Assembly: GCA_019359075.1 (NCBI GenBank) | Contig: JAHHIB010000081.1 | Location: forward strand, 1 to 40,666 | DNA: 40,666 bases | Source: Kalymmatonema hyalinum WJT4-NPBG1 | GTDB lineage: Bacteria > Cyanobacteriota > Cyanobacteriia > Cyanobacteriales > Nostocaceae | Direction of reading: 5' to 3' | Shown: piece by piece, positions 17,001-23,955 of the stretch | Numbering within the stretch: position 1 is the first letter of the stretch | Layout: every line of letters begins with the position of its first letter | Position numbers and translations under genes: made by a program | Notes under the pieces: generated by a model | What the model saw: only the letters and a program-made list of their open reading frames with translations | The model's database searches: none | Told to the model about the DNA's origin: nothing

Positions 17001-19653
17001 AAACTCGATACCGATGAGGCTTATCTATCGAGCGTTTTTCAGATGGGACTTCTGAGATTTTGAGGGTAATTTTCTGTGCGTTCCAAACAAGGGGATGTTC
17101 ATATTTAAGGAGGTTGGTAACATCGAGCTTTTTACCATTTCCAATATCAATACTTACTGAAAGTCCCTTTTCTGTCTTCTTGCGTTGGCTATAGCGTGTG
17201 GCGTTATTAAACTCTTTATCAAATTCTCTCTTGGTCAGGCTGGCTTGCAAGCGTTGTTCGTGAGTAAATTCTACTCCCTTGAAAAGGTTTGAAAACTGAG
17301 CTAGTTCGCGTGATTCTAATTGGGCTTCCTCAAAATATTGGTTAGTTTTACTAATGAGAATTTCAACAGGTGAGTTACCTGTCGGTTCGATAGTACTGTC
17401 GAAGTAAACATCTTTTTTCTTATCACGAATGTAGTTAATTTCTCGATGCAGAATCCGACTGTTGTTGCGGATAACATCCATTTCTGGTTTTTTAGCACTT
17501 TTAAATAAGTCAACTGCAATTTGGTTTTGGAACGCGGCTTCGGCAACCATTTCCCGATATATCCGGGTGTTGATGTCCATTGCAAAGAGCGCATTTTCTT
17601 GGGTGAGGGGTTCTTTTTGTAACGTTTGGACAAATTCTTCCATATAACCGCGATACTTGTTGGGAATGTCGCAGCTGGTGTCACCGTGCGCTTGTGCGCT
17701 ATTTTCTTGGTCAAATAACTTTTCGTAGTGTTTGGCTACCTGAATAACGTACTCTATTTGGTCTTCCTCGCTACCAAAGGTTTTGAGGATAGTAATTTCC
17801 GACTCCAGCGCCTCAATTGAGGTAAGGTGGTTGTTGATTACACCAACACTAATACCATCACTCATATGGATGGCGATTTCCTCAAATTCCGGTTGAGTGC
17901 CATTTTCCCGATAAAACGATTGTTTTTTGAGTTTGACAGTTGGGTCGTAGGCGTTTTCAGGTACGTTACGCCAGATAGCTTCAGCCGTGAGGTTTGGGTA
18001 TTTGCTGGCGTGGTTGAACCCGATACAGTCGCCATCGTAGTCACGGGCTTGTCTTTCCTGTTCGGACTCTTGGGGTAATATTTCTAGTTGATATCCCTTA
18101 TTATTTAGCTTTTTAATATACTCATTAAACCTGTGAGTAAATTCAATTTTCTCTCTTGTTTCCAGCTTCCCAATATTTTGGTCAACGTAGTTTTTAATAC
18201 CCTCTAGTTGAATATTTTTTTCTTGGAGTTCGGCAAGGATGGATTTGATTTGACTATTGAGGCGGTTGTAAATGCGCTCAGAGGTTTCATCCGAAACGGC
18301 GATAACACCTGCTAAAGGCTTGCCGTCGGGTCCAATGATGTCATCAACTATTTTGTTGATTGAGGTACACAGACCATTGGAGTTGAGGAAGGGGGAGCGG
18401 AAGTTAAGTACTTCTTCGCCGTCTTGATAATGGGGAATGCAGACTTCACCATCTCGGAGGTCTTTGGATGGGATGACCATTGCCCGCGAGAAGGTGAGGC
18501 TTTTCCCAATCGAGATATCTTGCCATTCGCCTTGGACAAATCGGGCGAGTTCTCTTTGAATTTTTTCAGTTTCTAGGAGTTGTCCCCACCTTTCGAGATC
18601 AGTTTTAATGAGTTTGTAAATACTTGTATCAGTAGCAATCCGTTCTTGTAGTTTTTCAAATTCCTCAGCGACTTTTGAATCAACGGCTGCTTCTTCTTCT
18701 AATTCGGCGGCTTGCTGTTCGAGGAAGGCTTTGCGTTTTTCGTATTTCTCGCAATAGAGCTGGGCTATCTTGCGGGGGTCATCAAGGGCTTCTTTGAGTT
18801 TTGCTGCTTCGAGTTCTACTGTTTCGGCAAAATCCTTTAACCCATTGGGAAAGGAAGCAATCATTTGAGAGATAGCAGTTTTACCTAACTCAGATTGAGA
18901 TTTTTCCCCTAACCAGATGTTTTGGTGATACAGCCCTGGTTTAATTTGGGGTTTGGTCGGACCATTGGGGTTATCCTTATCTGTTCCCTTAAAAGCAGAC
19001 AGGGGGATGATTAAATCAACTTTTGGTTGGTTAGGGTCTTGATAATTAAGGATTTGGTCGAGGTTAGCTGGACGTAGAGTACCCTTTCCAAACCTGAACT
19101 TATCATCATCCCCATCTTTATCTGTCCACCCAAAGCGGTGTTGGATAACACAGTATTGGTCGCCTTCTTGGTGTCCGGTTAACTGTCGGTATAGTTCTGT
19201 GGATATTTGTCCGTAACAGTCCCCGGTGAGGCGATAAGCTTGTTCATTGTTGATAATTCCGCCATTTTCTCCTGTGGCGTCATCTACGATGAGAACATTT
19301 AATTCTGCGTTGATGGCATTTTTGCACGAGCCAAGGAATATTGACCCATATGCACCTCTATCCTTGTTGTCAGGGCATAACTTGCTTATAATTTCCAGGT
19401 ATTCTTCTGGTCCATATAGCAGTCGGCTTTTTGATGATAGTAATAGCTTATGTCCTTCGGGATGATTTTTTAATTGGTCGGCGGTAGCTTTCTCGTCCAT
19501 ATGTCCAAACGAGAAATTCACTCCTGGGAGAAAGTGTTCTAGCAGGCTGTTTTTCAGTTCCTCTTTAAGCAAGGAATCTGGATTGTCAGGATTGTTATCT
19601 GTATGAATCCACTGATTTAAGCGAGTGTCAAAATGTCTTGCCTCTATAACCAT
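11059..19653 (-). CDS. Giant polyvalent protein: two-barrel RNA polymerase-like, AlkB-like, NADAR-SLOG-NADAR
   Basis: 2864 residues, in the same orientation as and just downstream of the relaxase gene. Domains in order: (1) ~120-735, a two-barrel RNA polymerase/RdRP-like module with FRFGKGTLRP (186-195), RSP (419-421), DYDGD (538-542), GVINNHL (604-610) and AVDLFK (713-718). (2) ~890-1300, three repeats of a beta unit ending LGTVSKE/LGTLSKE/LGIIGQH, each followed by a helix and GI(I)-type turn. (3) ~1365-1540, two related alpha/beta repeats (LVGLIGLAVDS, ESIGLVVPAQDS). (4) ~1695-1860, an AlkB-like 2OG-Fe(II) dioxygenase with His1782-x-Asp1784, His1842 and Arg1851. (5) ~1975-2045, an ASCH/PUA-like segment, weak. 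(6) ~2100-2245 and ~2475-2625, NADAR domains flanking a SLOG/YspA-like domain at ~2322-2390. (7) a helical C-terminus. This is the pattern of polyvalent proteins of conjugative elements. The start ATG at 19653 lacks a strong Shine-Dalgarno. Confidence 0.8.
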   Translation of the reverse strand: MVIEARHFDTRLNQWIHTDNNPDNPDSLLKEELKNSLLEHFLPGVNFSFGHMDEKATADQLKNHPEGHKLLLSSKSRLLYGPEEYLEIISKLCPDNKDRGAYGSIFLGSCKNAINAELNVLIVDDATGENGGIINNEQAYRLTGDCYGQISTELYRQLTGHQEGDQYCVIQHRFGWTDKDGDDDKFRFGKGTLRPANLDQILNYQDPNQPKVDLIIPLSAFKGTDKDNPNGPTKPQIKPGLYHQNIWLGEKSQSELGKTAISQMIASFPNGLKDFAETVELEAAKLKEALDDPRKIAQLYCEKYEKRKAFLEQQAAELEEEAAVDSKVAEEFEKLQERIATDTSIYKLIKTDLERWGQLLETEKIQRELARFVQGEWQDISIGKSLTFSRAMVIPSKDLRDGEVCIPHYQDGEEVLNFRSPFLNSNGLCTSINKIVDDIIGPDGKPLAGVIAVSDETSERIYNRLNSQIKSILAELQEKNIQLEGIKNYVDQNIGKLETREKIEFTHRFNEYIKKLNNKGYQLEILPQESEQERQARDYDGDCIGFNHASKYPNLTAEAIWRNVPENAYDPTVKLKKQSFYRENGTQPEFEEIAIHMSDGISVGVINNHLTSIEALESEITILKTFGSEEDQIEYVIQVAKHYEKLFDQENSAQAHGDTSCDIPNKYRGYMEEFVQTLQKEPLTQENALFAMDINTRIYREMVAEAAFQNQIAVDLFKSAKKPEMDVIRNNSRILHREINYIRDKKKDVYFDSTIEPTGNSPVEILISKTNQYFEEAQLESRELAQFSNLFKGVEFTHEQRLQASLTKREFDKEFNNATRYSQRKKTEKGLSVSIDIGNGKKLDVTNLLKYEHPLVWNAQKITLKISEVPSEKRSIDKPHRYRVYAQINDENENGKPKFRALGTVSKEQENSLQELGIIPNQEITSTKISFQPELSEGQIKLMYQKAYQITEDFYNSIPEEQKLAMAAATWAVSTTREGSNSKSQQNEVEQEVERQKKVSNFVFASFPQEIIKQVDKLQFTEFTLTGYNRTSEIINQENQNQPQEIRFNISEHQDSRGNIVIKDVIEVKNPETGKYETFANINATDGKLPIGTTATGTIEKGEVYTATVKINIPGGINLEFQVKELQKFQCKDQKFNGEEVNLTIIKDKLEREDYVITIKNGNKEEKLGTLSKESVKSGIEQGWLAEKPGQNGQQLKLEVTSIATGENAFAIGKTPNGNLVRIDINDKLKNIEFNGQEISATVKAYDKQDVYTAKIGNLSLGIIGQHTEKAFGNKSRYSQKKSSVQQLVDAGIINESKVQTTIPVIITSNETTCKLTIDPESVQYPETWVKRYQLVDQQKEVNPVEQKNNQLFDKITERPTIIFQSEEDKLVGLIGLAVDSKKAEVTKEFLERVGITYDQVAKSQSRLEARKGMTVFMLDESTMTPKRKEQFIERFGTIKSNDTPPLPAPIIPEQTVYFSNPNQQYTLEDNSQIIKESIGLVVPAQDSTTVNSWLESKGTNNNYIIDKNCNIAIFIIEKDTVSSELEEGLNSLLGEAINIGEIDGFDQYEQLSNELNQKVEKEGSLLEINSTPQLSEYKQALQSLPNRPKEIGKEEIRLPIAPAKPVQEESTNDKELNTLPKSASPINKTVAVPFAVVSPKEKAIIANSNNNESNAIENTQTIQTQPQLVQSNNKPITLPSVQAADKSKAIEILGKVSSEKVEQLRQHLETNLKPVLENDKSNYAPGRQVAWVGAKWDLKNKDFKPGVEDDKLMELVKQVYPDADIVLVTYSEQPGAGINYHRDDSYAATEARSINIGDSDWGYRAAKEQMAWTNDENKDAPYQEFKLESGAVMRFNCKNEHAALNTEAGRWSINIWSIKNDLGRDNSVREKYENFLASNQPPRAVVQSSKDLTIKTNEWTPGGEIKVERSYTNLKQASRNTPAPASNQPSIEEIITIGNQTAARAQNPQIPENTKIAGKVPMVYSLLLHGEPPKLPVNTTIDAMRGHARVHTTRGVNYQKAYGIKEGDIAVAIGKNGEQVAFRVGKQYEITPLMIQNPAYQQAWANWEKHSVKELTQTQAQKHRIYGLFMEPLGDYVNGKIVPFAPTKQATATTTVNISPDSSDGLGAALSNATMLAKEQGKLHNDYPVSVGNNPAAPAGQYGTETHTAKAEGVPYTSAEQAFNHQKQINPSSCDEYKLMVTVLQAKLEQHPRLTETITKRGGTKWLENCTNITNSQDKQWEGKGKESAFIRALSEAYTNVVQKNNENDIASTPETPTTSNPLANLQPINPAVAEHMKKDIAMAEVATQFIGKSAASPETPSSTRNYEQAWSERANTGNYSASDVIMVSGSGPWRGVTNEQIKQTFEKEYVPLLNAAIEAKSSFVVGNAKGTDQLVQNYLTERGYQLKLSNEGYAKLNLTENIKDTKDTNQASTSLENTATTSEIASDALTPHKTSKSTKNQVSPINTKPEQTDTSKTTSTENLPRQLPQFAPGINLNSRSPDPLGAVLTSTTVKSKQVGAIANDYPVSFRDNKEMPAGTYGPETYTESKPAGQPFLSAEQAFYAYKETVPLKEPRVQLMAEILQARFEQYPKLASAITGRGGAEWLKQCSYLVSSGEKNFWEGKGLESPYIRALIQGYTKALENSNSQQVEAIQPTSNQKSEPEPQGKNIEISFTPKLDGKNISPPTSPKNQIESSQTLNADIQQALSQTFTNSQTKSIEKTLDNMKQSTIQNLQYWYETAQKLGKNENYINRIQEVTEQYINDSSCSLENAFQAMSRDIKELHQINEMTKLAQRVVKTFGSEDINGIMSVKTENYKNYQIATKAQEEIYLIKDKDSNILLYIKEGKTLVNNLNEEVINDFNFMNDRIESSFQGVKKELIER
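11779..13356 (-). other. Domain block: NADAR - SLOG - NADAR
   Basis: Two NADAR-like domains (residues ~2100-2245 and ~2475-2625) share NDYPVS, SAEQAF, the lysine of the YbiA QAQK position (Lys2168, Lys2548), an LQA(K/R)(L/F)EQ(H/Y)P(R/K)L helix, RGG.(K/E)WL and WEGKG.ES.(F/Y)IRAL. Between them lies a SLOG/YspA-like domain: VIMVSGSGPWRGV (2326-2338) and VVGNAKGTDQLV (2366-2377). NADAR enzymes act on ADP-ribosylated nucleobases, and SLOG domains bind nucleotides or NAD-derived ligands. The pairing points to NAD/ADP-ribose chemistry in plasmid-host conflict. Confidence 0.68.
14074..14571 (-). other. Domain: AlkB-like 2-oxoglutarate/Fe(II) dioxygenase
   Basis: Residues ~1695-1860 of the giant protein. 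YSEQPGAGINYHRDDS supplies the HxD iron ligands (His1782, Asp1784). SGAVMRFNCKNEHA supplies the distal His1842, and GRWSINIW supplies the 2-oxoglutarate-binding Arg1851. AlkB-fold enzymes oxidatively remove alkyl groups from bases, often preferring single-stranded nucleic acid, which fits repair of a transferred strand. Confidence 0.7.
17449..19296 (-). other. Domain: two-barrel (DPBB) RNA polymerase-like catalytic module
   Basis: Residues ~120-735 of the giant protein. Motifs appear in the order known from QDE-1/eukaryotic RdRPs and YonO-like enzymes: GQIS (148-151); a QxRFG-like IQHRFG (170-175); KGTLRPANL (190-198, compare KGxL..RPS); SRAMVIPSKDLRDGEVCIP (389-407) followed by FRSPFLNSNG (418-427), resembling the beta-prime region before the active site; a ~110-residue helical insert; DYDGD (538-542), whose three aspartates would hold the catalytic Mg2+; then GVINNHL and AVDLFK (compare AVDFPKTG). 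I made this assignment by motif reading; no search was possible. Confidence 0.68.
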
Positions 19654-19931
19654 TTGTCTACTGGAGCTAGCTTTCCCACTCGATTTTATTTTTTCTAAAC
19701 TGAATTTACATCCAACTATGAATTGTAAGCTATCATAAATTCTTTATTTAGCATGATATATTTTATTGGAAAACCTCTAATAATTATTCAATCAAAAAGA
19801 GAGAAAAGTTTTACTTTTTGACTATTTTTTATACTTAATTTTGTTTATATAATTTAATGATTAAATTCAAATAAATGGTATAATAATCGTGGTTTATTCA
19901 ATATTAAGTAGAATGTCGTGGTGAAGGGTAC
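19654..19931 (-). promoter_or_regulatory. AT-rich promoter region of the giant gene
   Basis: This 278-bp gap follows the relaxase stop and precedes the giant gene. It is strongly AT-rich with several TATAAA/TATATA-like hexamers on the minus strand (around 19830-19850), but no clear terminator or strong -35. The giant gene may have its own promoter here. Confidence 0.3.
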
Positions 19932-21680
19932 TTAGGAAAGTTCTACATCTTGTTTTTTGTTAGATAGTGGCTGTTTTTGAGCGATTTTCCCCCAATATTG
20001 TTTGTCTTCGTCCGTCGGTTTAGTAGTTAATACTGTATTTTCACCTAAATCGTATAATGCCACTTCTCTATTATCTTTTATTGATGAAATGCTTAATTTT
20101 TCATCTTTTCTAGTAATTCTGTAATCTCTTCCCTCCACTTGTTCCCCTGCTCCAGGCATTAGCTTAATTCTCCCTGTTTGGTTTGCCTTTTGCCAGATTT
20201 TACCGATAGCAGGTAAGATACTTTCCGCCCACGATTTGTCTTCTGAGGTGGGTTCTGACTGTATTTTACCAGGGTTTATAGTGGAAGCTGCTTTAATAGT
20301 CTTTTCTATAGGTAAGGGTAACTTTTCCTCATTTTCATGGGATGAGGTTGCAAGGGTATTTTCTGGCTGAGAGTTATTGCTTTTATTTGATAGTGACGTA
20401 TGAGTGGTTTTTTTATCTTCGCTGTCGTCAAGTAGTTTTAACTCTGCTACTGGTGTTGGTATTTGTTCGAGTTGTTTATATAATGCCGTTTCGTTTTGAG
20501 AGCTAGTGTCCTTATTATCTGAGTCAGTGCTGGTAGTGGTAGAGGTGGATGATTGAATAGCATTGGTATCACTTACCACTTGTTGTTGTTTGGCTTTATC
20601 CTTTTTGGTTGCGAGTAAGTTTGCTGTTACTGGGGTTGGAGTATTACTTACCTGGTGCTGTTCATCTATTGCGATCGCATTATTGATAGACGTAGTTATC
20701 ATTCCATCGCTACTGTTATCTCCATCATTACCGCTGGGTAGTTTAAAAGTTTCCTCCTGTTGTGCCTTTTTCGCTTTTTTCTTCTTTTTGGGTATGACGG
20801 CGATGTAAAGCAGCGATTGGGAACGAATGGCTGATAACTTGGTGTAATCGCGTTCTTGCTTGTAAGATAGTCCAAACTCTGACTTGAGTTTTGGTAAGCT
20901 GTAGTTCTTGCTTACCTGATAGCCTGCGATGAGTACGTTCTCTTGGACATAGGTAAATCCCAACAGTTCCTTGCCTTGGAACTTAGGTAACACCTGGATA
21001 TTATTTTCCTCCAAGCGCTGGACGTACTCAGATGCGGTGGGTTGTCCTTGAATCGCTTGTGCTATTGCTCCCCTAATAATCTCTTTAGCTCCAGGGGTAG
21101 AATGTTTGGCGTTAACTTCTCTTATGCTTTTAGAGCGGTTGGGACTGGTGAGAACGGTGATACCATATTCTGATTGTAACTTCTGTGCGATCGCATTATT
21201 ACTGGTAGGTGTAATTTCTAATCCCAACTCAGCACTCAGCCGACGGGTGATTTCTTGAGCTTTGAAATAATCGAAAGAATCGCTTACAGTCGTACCATCC
21301 AGCCTGATACGAGAGGCAATTAGGTGTAAGTGTTCGTGGTTTCTGTCTTGGTGTCGGACTGCAACAAATTGACTGGCGCTGCTATTTTCTTCTTTGTTTG
21401 GCAAATACCCCATTTCTTTTAGGTACTCCTCTGCTACATAGCTGTACTGGCTATCATCTAGATGTTCGTGATAGCTTTCCCTATGGGCAATTGAAATAAT
21501 TAGGTGGGCGCATTGCCTTGACGTTCCTTTGTTGGCATATTTGGTATCGAGAAACTGTTGGTTAAAGTCAGCTACAGTCTTTCCTGCCATGTTGGTAGTT
21601 ACAAGTACAGCATCATCTTTTCCCAACACGTAGCCTAACGTGTCCAGAAAGTCAGCCTTTTTGTAAATGACAGATATCAT
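19932..21680 (-). CDS. Relaxase (MobA/VirD2-like mobilization nuclease)
   Basis: A 582-residue relaxase that would nick oriT, stay covalently bound to the 5' end and pilot the strand into the recipient. The metal-binding motif III is RHQDRNHEHLHL, with His110, His115, His117 and His119. The N-terminal motif I, DTLGYVLGKDDAVLV, offers Tyr17 as the nicking tyrosine. The nuclease domain covers about the first 220 residues. Residues ~290-582 are Ser/Thr/Asn/Lys-rich, probably disordered, with a compact end (RDYRITRKDEKLSISS) resembling the DNA-processing proteins' C-terminal modules. It lies upstream of the giant gene on the same strand. Its usual partner, MobC, is 5 kb away across cargo. Confidence 0.85.
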   Translation of the reverse strand: MISVIYKKADFLDTLGYVLGKDDAVLVTTNMAGKTVADFNQQFLDTKYANKGTSRQCAHLIISIAHRESYHEHLDDSQYSYVAEEYLKEMGYLPNKEENSSASQFVAVRHQDRNHEHLHLIASRIRLDGTTVSDSFDYFKAQEITRRLSAELGLEITPTSNNAIAQKLQSEYGITVLTSPNRSKSIREVNAKHSTPGAKEIIRGAIAQAIQGQPTASEYVQRLEENNIQVLPKFQGKELLGFTYVQENVLIAGYQVSKNYSLPKLKSEFGLSYKQERDYTKLSAIRSQSLLYIAVIPKKKKKAKKAQQEETFKLPSGNDGDNSSDGMITTSINNAIAIDEQHQVSNTPTPVTANLLATKKDKAKQQQVVSDTNAIQSSTSTTTSTDSDNKDTSSQNETALYKQLEQIPTPVAELKLLDDSEDKKTTHTSLSNKSNNSQPENTLATSSHENEEKLPLPIEKTIKAASTINPGKIQSEPTSEDKSWAESILPAIGKIWQKANQTGRIKLMPGAGEQVEGRDYRITRKDEKLSISSIKDNREVALYDLGENTVLTTKPTDEDKQYWGKIAQKQPLSNKKQDVELS

Positions 21681-22056
21681 TTATAAGTTGAAAATTAAAA
21701 GTTATTGAATACGGTTTTTGATAAAACAAACTTAAGTGACGCTCCTACACCTCACGCTTCGGGTGAGACGTAGTTTCGTGCGGGGTTAACTGAACCAAAG
21801 CTTGTTTATCGGCTTGTTCCTTTTGTACTCGCTTGATTGTATCTTTGCCAAGTTTTACCTATTTCCGCAAGAAGGATCAGTCTGTGACGGGTGTGGTCAA
21901 AACCTGTTGGTGGGGGTAGGAGGAGCTGCATGATGCGGGGGTGATGTGGTTTAACGCTGCCCATAATAAACAGTTAGGCTGCTTCAGGTTACTGCTCTCG
22001 ACATTACTTGGAGGCTCCTCCGGTGAGGTGATTGATCCCTAACTGCTCAGGTATCG
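21681..22056. other. Intergenic junction between relaxase and cargo 1
   Basis: No gene is visible in 376 bp. The stretch carries a CTCAC/GTGAG stem with a GCTTCGG loop near 21752-21768 and the second copy of the 24-bp repeat (21889-21912, 22 of 24 matches to 2985-3008). GC content and repeat content change across it. It probably contains the left boundary of the cargo segment that separates relaxase from mobC. Confidence 0.45.
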
Positions 22057-22955
22057 TCACGATTTGACTCCCCGCCATGTCGTCTTCCGTGCCAAGCTGA
22101 GAAATGCGCTTATTACTGGAGAGGAATCATGCTGCCGCCAAGCCAGATAAAGTCCGATTTTAGGTATCTGCTCTTGTAAAGGTCTGTAAATGACTCCGCT
22201 TCTGTGGAAGTTTTGCAAGGAGGCGGGAACGATCGCAATGCCCAGTCCTGCTGCAACTAAGCCGATGATAGTTTGCATTTGAACTGCCTCCTGAGCCACC
22301 TTGGGACGAAATCCAGCTTGTTGACAAATGTTAATAATCTGCTCGTAAAAGACGGGTCCCATTTTGGCAGGAAATAGGATAAATAATTCCGAAGCCAATG
22401 TGGAGAGCGACACTTGAGTCTGGGCAGACAACGGATGGGTTTCTGGCAACGCCAAGACCAATGATTCTGGCAAAAGGCACTCCACACTCAAACCTGGTTC
22501 GCTGATGGCAGAACGAACAATGCCGATATCAACCTGTTTGTGATGCAGCGCTTGAATCTGTTGAGCAGTCGTCAGTTCATGCAATCGCAGTTCTACAGCA
22601 GGAAACTGTTCTCGCTCATACCCTTACAATCTCTGGTAGTAACGTATACATTGCAGAGTCAACAAAGCCGATCGCCAACCGTCCAACCTCACCCCGCCCG
22701 ATCTGTTGTGTCACAACGATAGCCTGTTCGAGTTGCGCTAACACTCCATAGGAGCGCTCTAAAAACACTTTGCCTGCTTCAGTCAGATGCACTTGCCGCT
22801 TCGTTCGTTCAAATAGCTTGACTCCTAGTTCATCTTCCAAATCACGAATCTGCTGACTGAGCGGGGGTTGGGAAATGCACAACCGCTGGGCTGCTCGACT
22901 AAAGTGTAGTTCCTCTGCCACCGCTTCGGAAGTAGTGCAGGTGCCGTAATTCCAT
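22057..22955 (-). pseudogene. LysR-family regulator with two frameshifts
   Basis: Read with two frame changes, this is a full-length (~299-residue) LysR regulator. It starts MELRHLHYF at 22955, shifts frame at CGAAGCG (22926-22932, 7 nt where 6 are expected) and continues VAEELHFSRAAQRL with the helix-turn-helix (QPPLSQQIRDLEDELG). It shifts again near 22616-22622, after PEIVR, into YEREQFPAVELRLHEL and an intact substrate-binding domain to 22057. Each fragment alone is too short to function. LysR proteins usually regulate the divergent neighbour, here the short-chain dehydrogenase at 23074. Two independent errors in one gene suggest either real decay or poor read quality; most coding character is preserved, so decay would be recent. 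Confidence 0.8.
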
Positions 22956-23073
22956 CGTACTTATATGTCTAACCTATTAATCTTAGTCAAATATATATTG
23001 GACAGTCGCATGGCTGTCTCCTATCGTAAGAAATATGAGGCGCGTCTCATCGTTCTTGTATCGGAGAAAACAA

Positions 23074-23955
23074 ATGACAAGAGACAAAAATCGTGTCGCT
23101 CCTAAAGTTTGGTTGATTACAGGATGTTCAACAGGGTTCGGACGTGCCCTAGCAGAAGCTGTGTTGAAGAAGGGCGACCACCTGCTGGCTACTGCTCGCG
23201 AACCAGAGCAACTTCGCGCTTTGATTGAGCACTATCGGGAGACTGCAAAGGCTGTACGTCTAGATGTAACATTGTCCCAAGACATACAAGCAGCGGTTGA
23301 TACAGCGATCGCCACATTTGGTCGAATTGATGTGCTGGTCAACAATGCTGGCTATGGACTAATTGGAGCACTTGAAGAAGTCAATGATACCGATATTTAC
23401 CAGCAGTTTGAAACCAACTTCTTTGGGGCACTCCGTCTGATCCGAACGGTCTTGCCTTTGATGCGTCAGCGAGGTAGCGGTCACATTGTGAATATGTCAT
23501 CCACAGCAGGATTAGTGGGATTTGGTGGAAGCAGCATCTACTGTGGCACTAAATTTGCCCTGGAAGGCACGTCTGAAGCCCTGGCTAAGGAGGTCGAATC
23601 CTTTGGAATTAAAGTCACTTTAATTGAACCTGGGGCATTTCGCACAGACTTCAACGGACGCTCTCTAAGAGCAGCCGAACAATCCATTGATGCCTATGCG
23701 ACCGTGAGCGGTGCTTCATTGCAGTGGTTCAAAGATATGGATGGTCAGCAACCTGGCAATCCAGCCGCATCGGCGCAAGCCATCATTCAAGCTGTAGAAA
23801 GTCCTCATCCACCGATGCGACTGGCATTAGGCACGGATGCCATGAGCCTGATTCAGGAAAAACTGGAATGGGTCAAAACGGATTTGGATGTTTGGCAGCA
23901 GGTGACTGTAAGTACGGATTATACAGATAGTAACAGTGAGGTAATAATTGGGTAG
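23074..23955 (+). CDS. Short-chain dehydrogenase/reductase
   Basis: A 293-residue classical SDR. The cofactor-binding motif TGCSTGFG (16-23) fits the TGxxxGxG pattern. NNAG follows the fourth strand (VLVNNAGYG). The catalytic Ser lies in NMSSTAG, and Tyr/Lys lie in IYCGTKFAL (YxxxK). The substrate is unknown; the family oxidises or reduces alcohols and ketones with NAD(P). I chose the ATG at 23074 because GGAG stands 8-9 nt upstream and the preceding 13 codons (from 23035) lack family character. It is divergent from the LysR pseudogene, the common regulator-target layout. Confidence 0.88.
   Translation: MTRDKNRVAPKVWLITGCSTGFGRALAEAVLKKGDHLLATAREPEQLRALIEHYRETAKAVRLDVTLSQDIQAAVDTAIATFGRIDVLVNNAGYGLIGALEEVNDTDIYQQFETNFFGALRLIRTVLPLMRQRGSGHIVNMSSTAGLVGFGGSSIYCGTKFALEGTSEALAKEVESFGIKVTLIEPGAFRTDFNGRSLRAAEQSIDAYATVSGASLQWFKDMDGQQPGNPAASAQAIIQAVESPHPPMRLALGTDAMSLIQEKLEWVKTDLDVWQQVTVSTDYTDSNSEVIIG

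Noticed and set aside
17316-17714. 132-codon open frame within the giant gene
   Set aside because: It lies in another frame of the same strand, fully inside conserved polymerase-like coding sequence.
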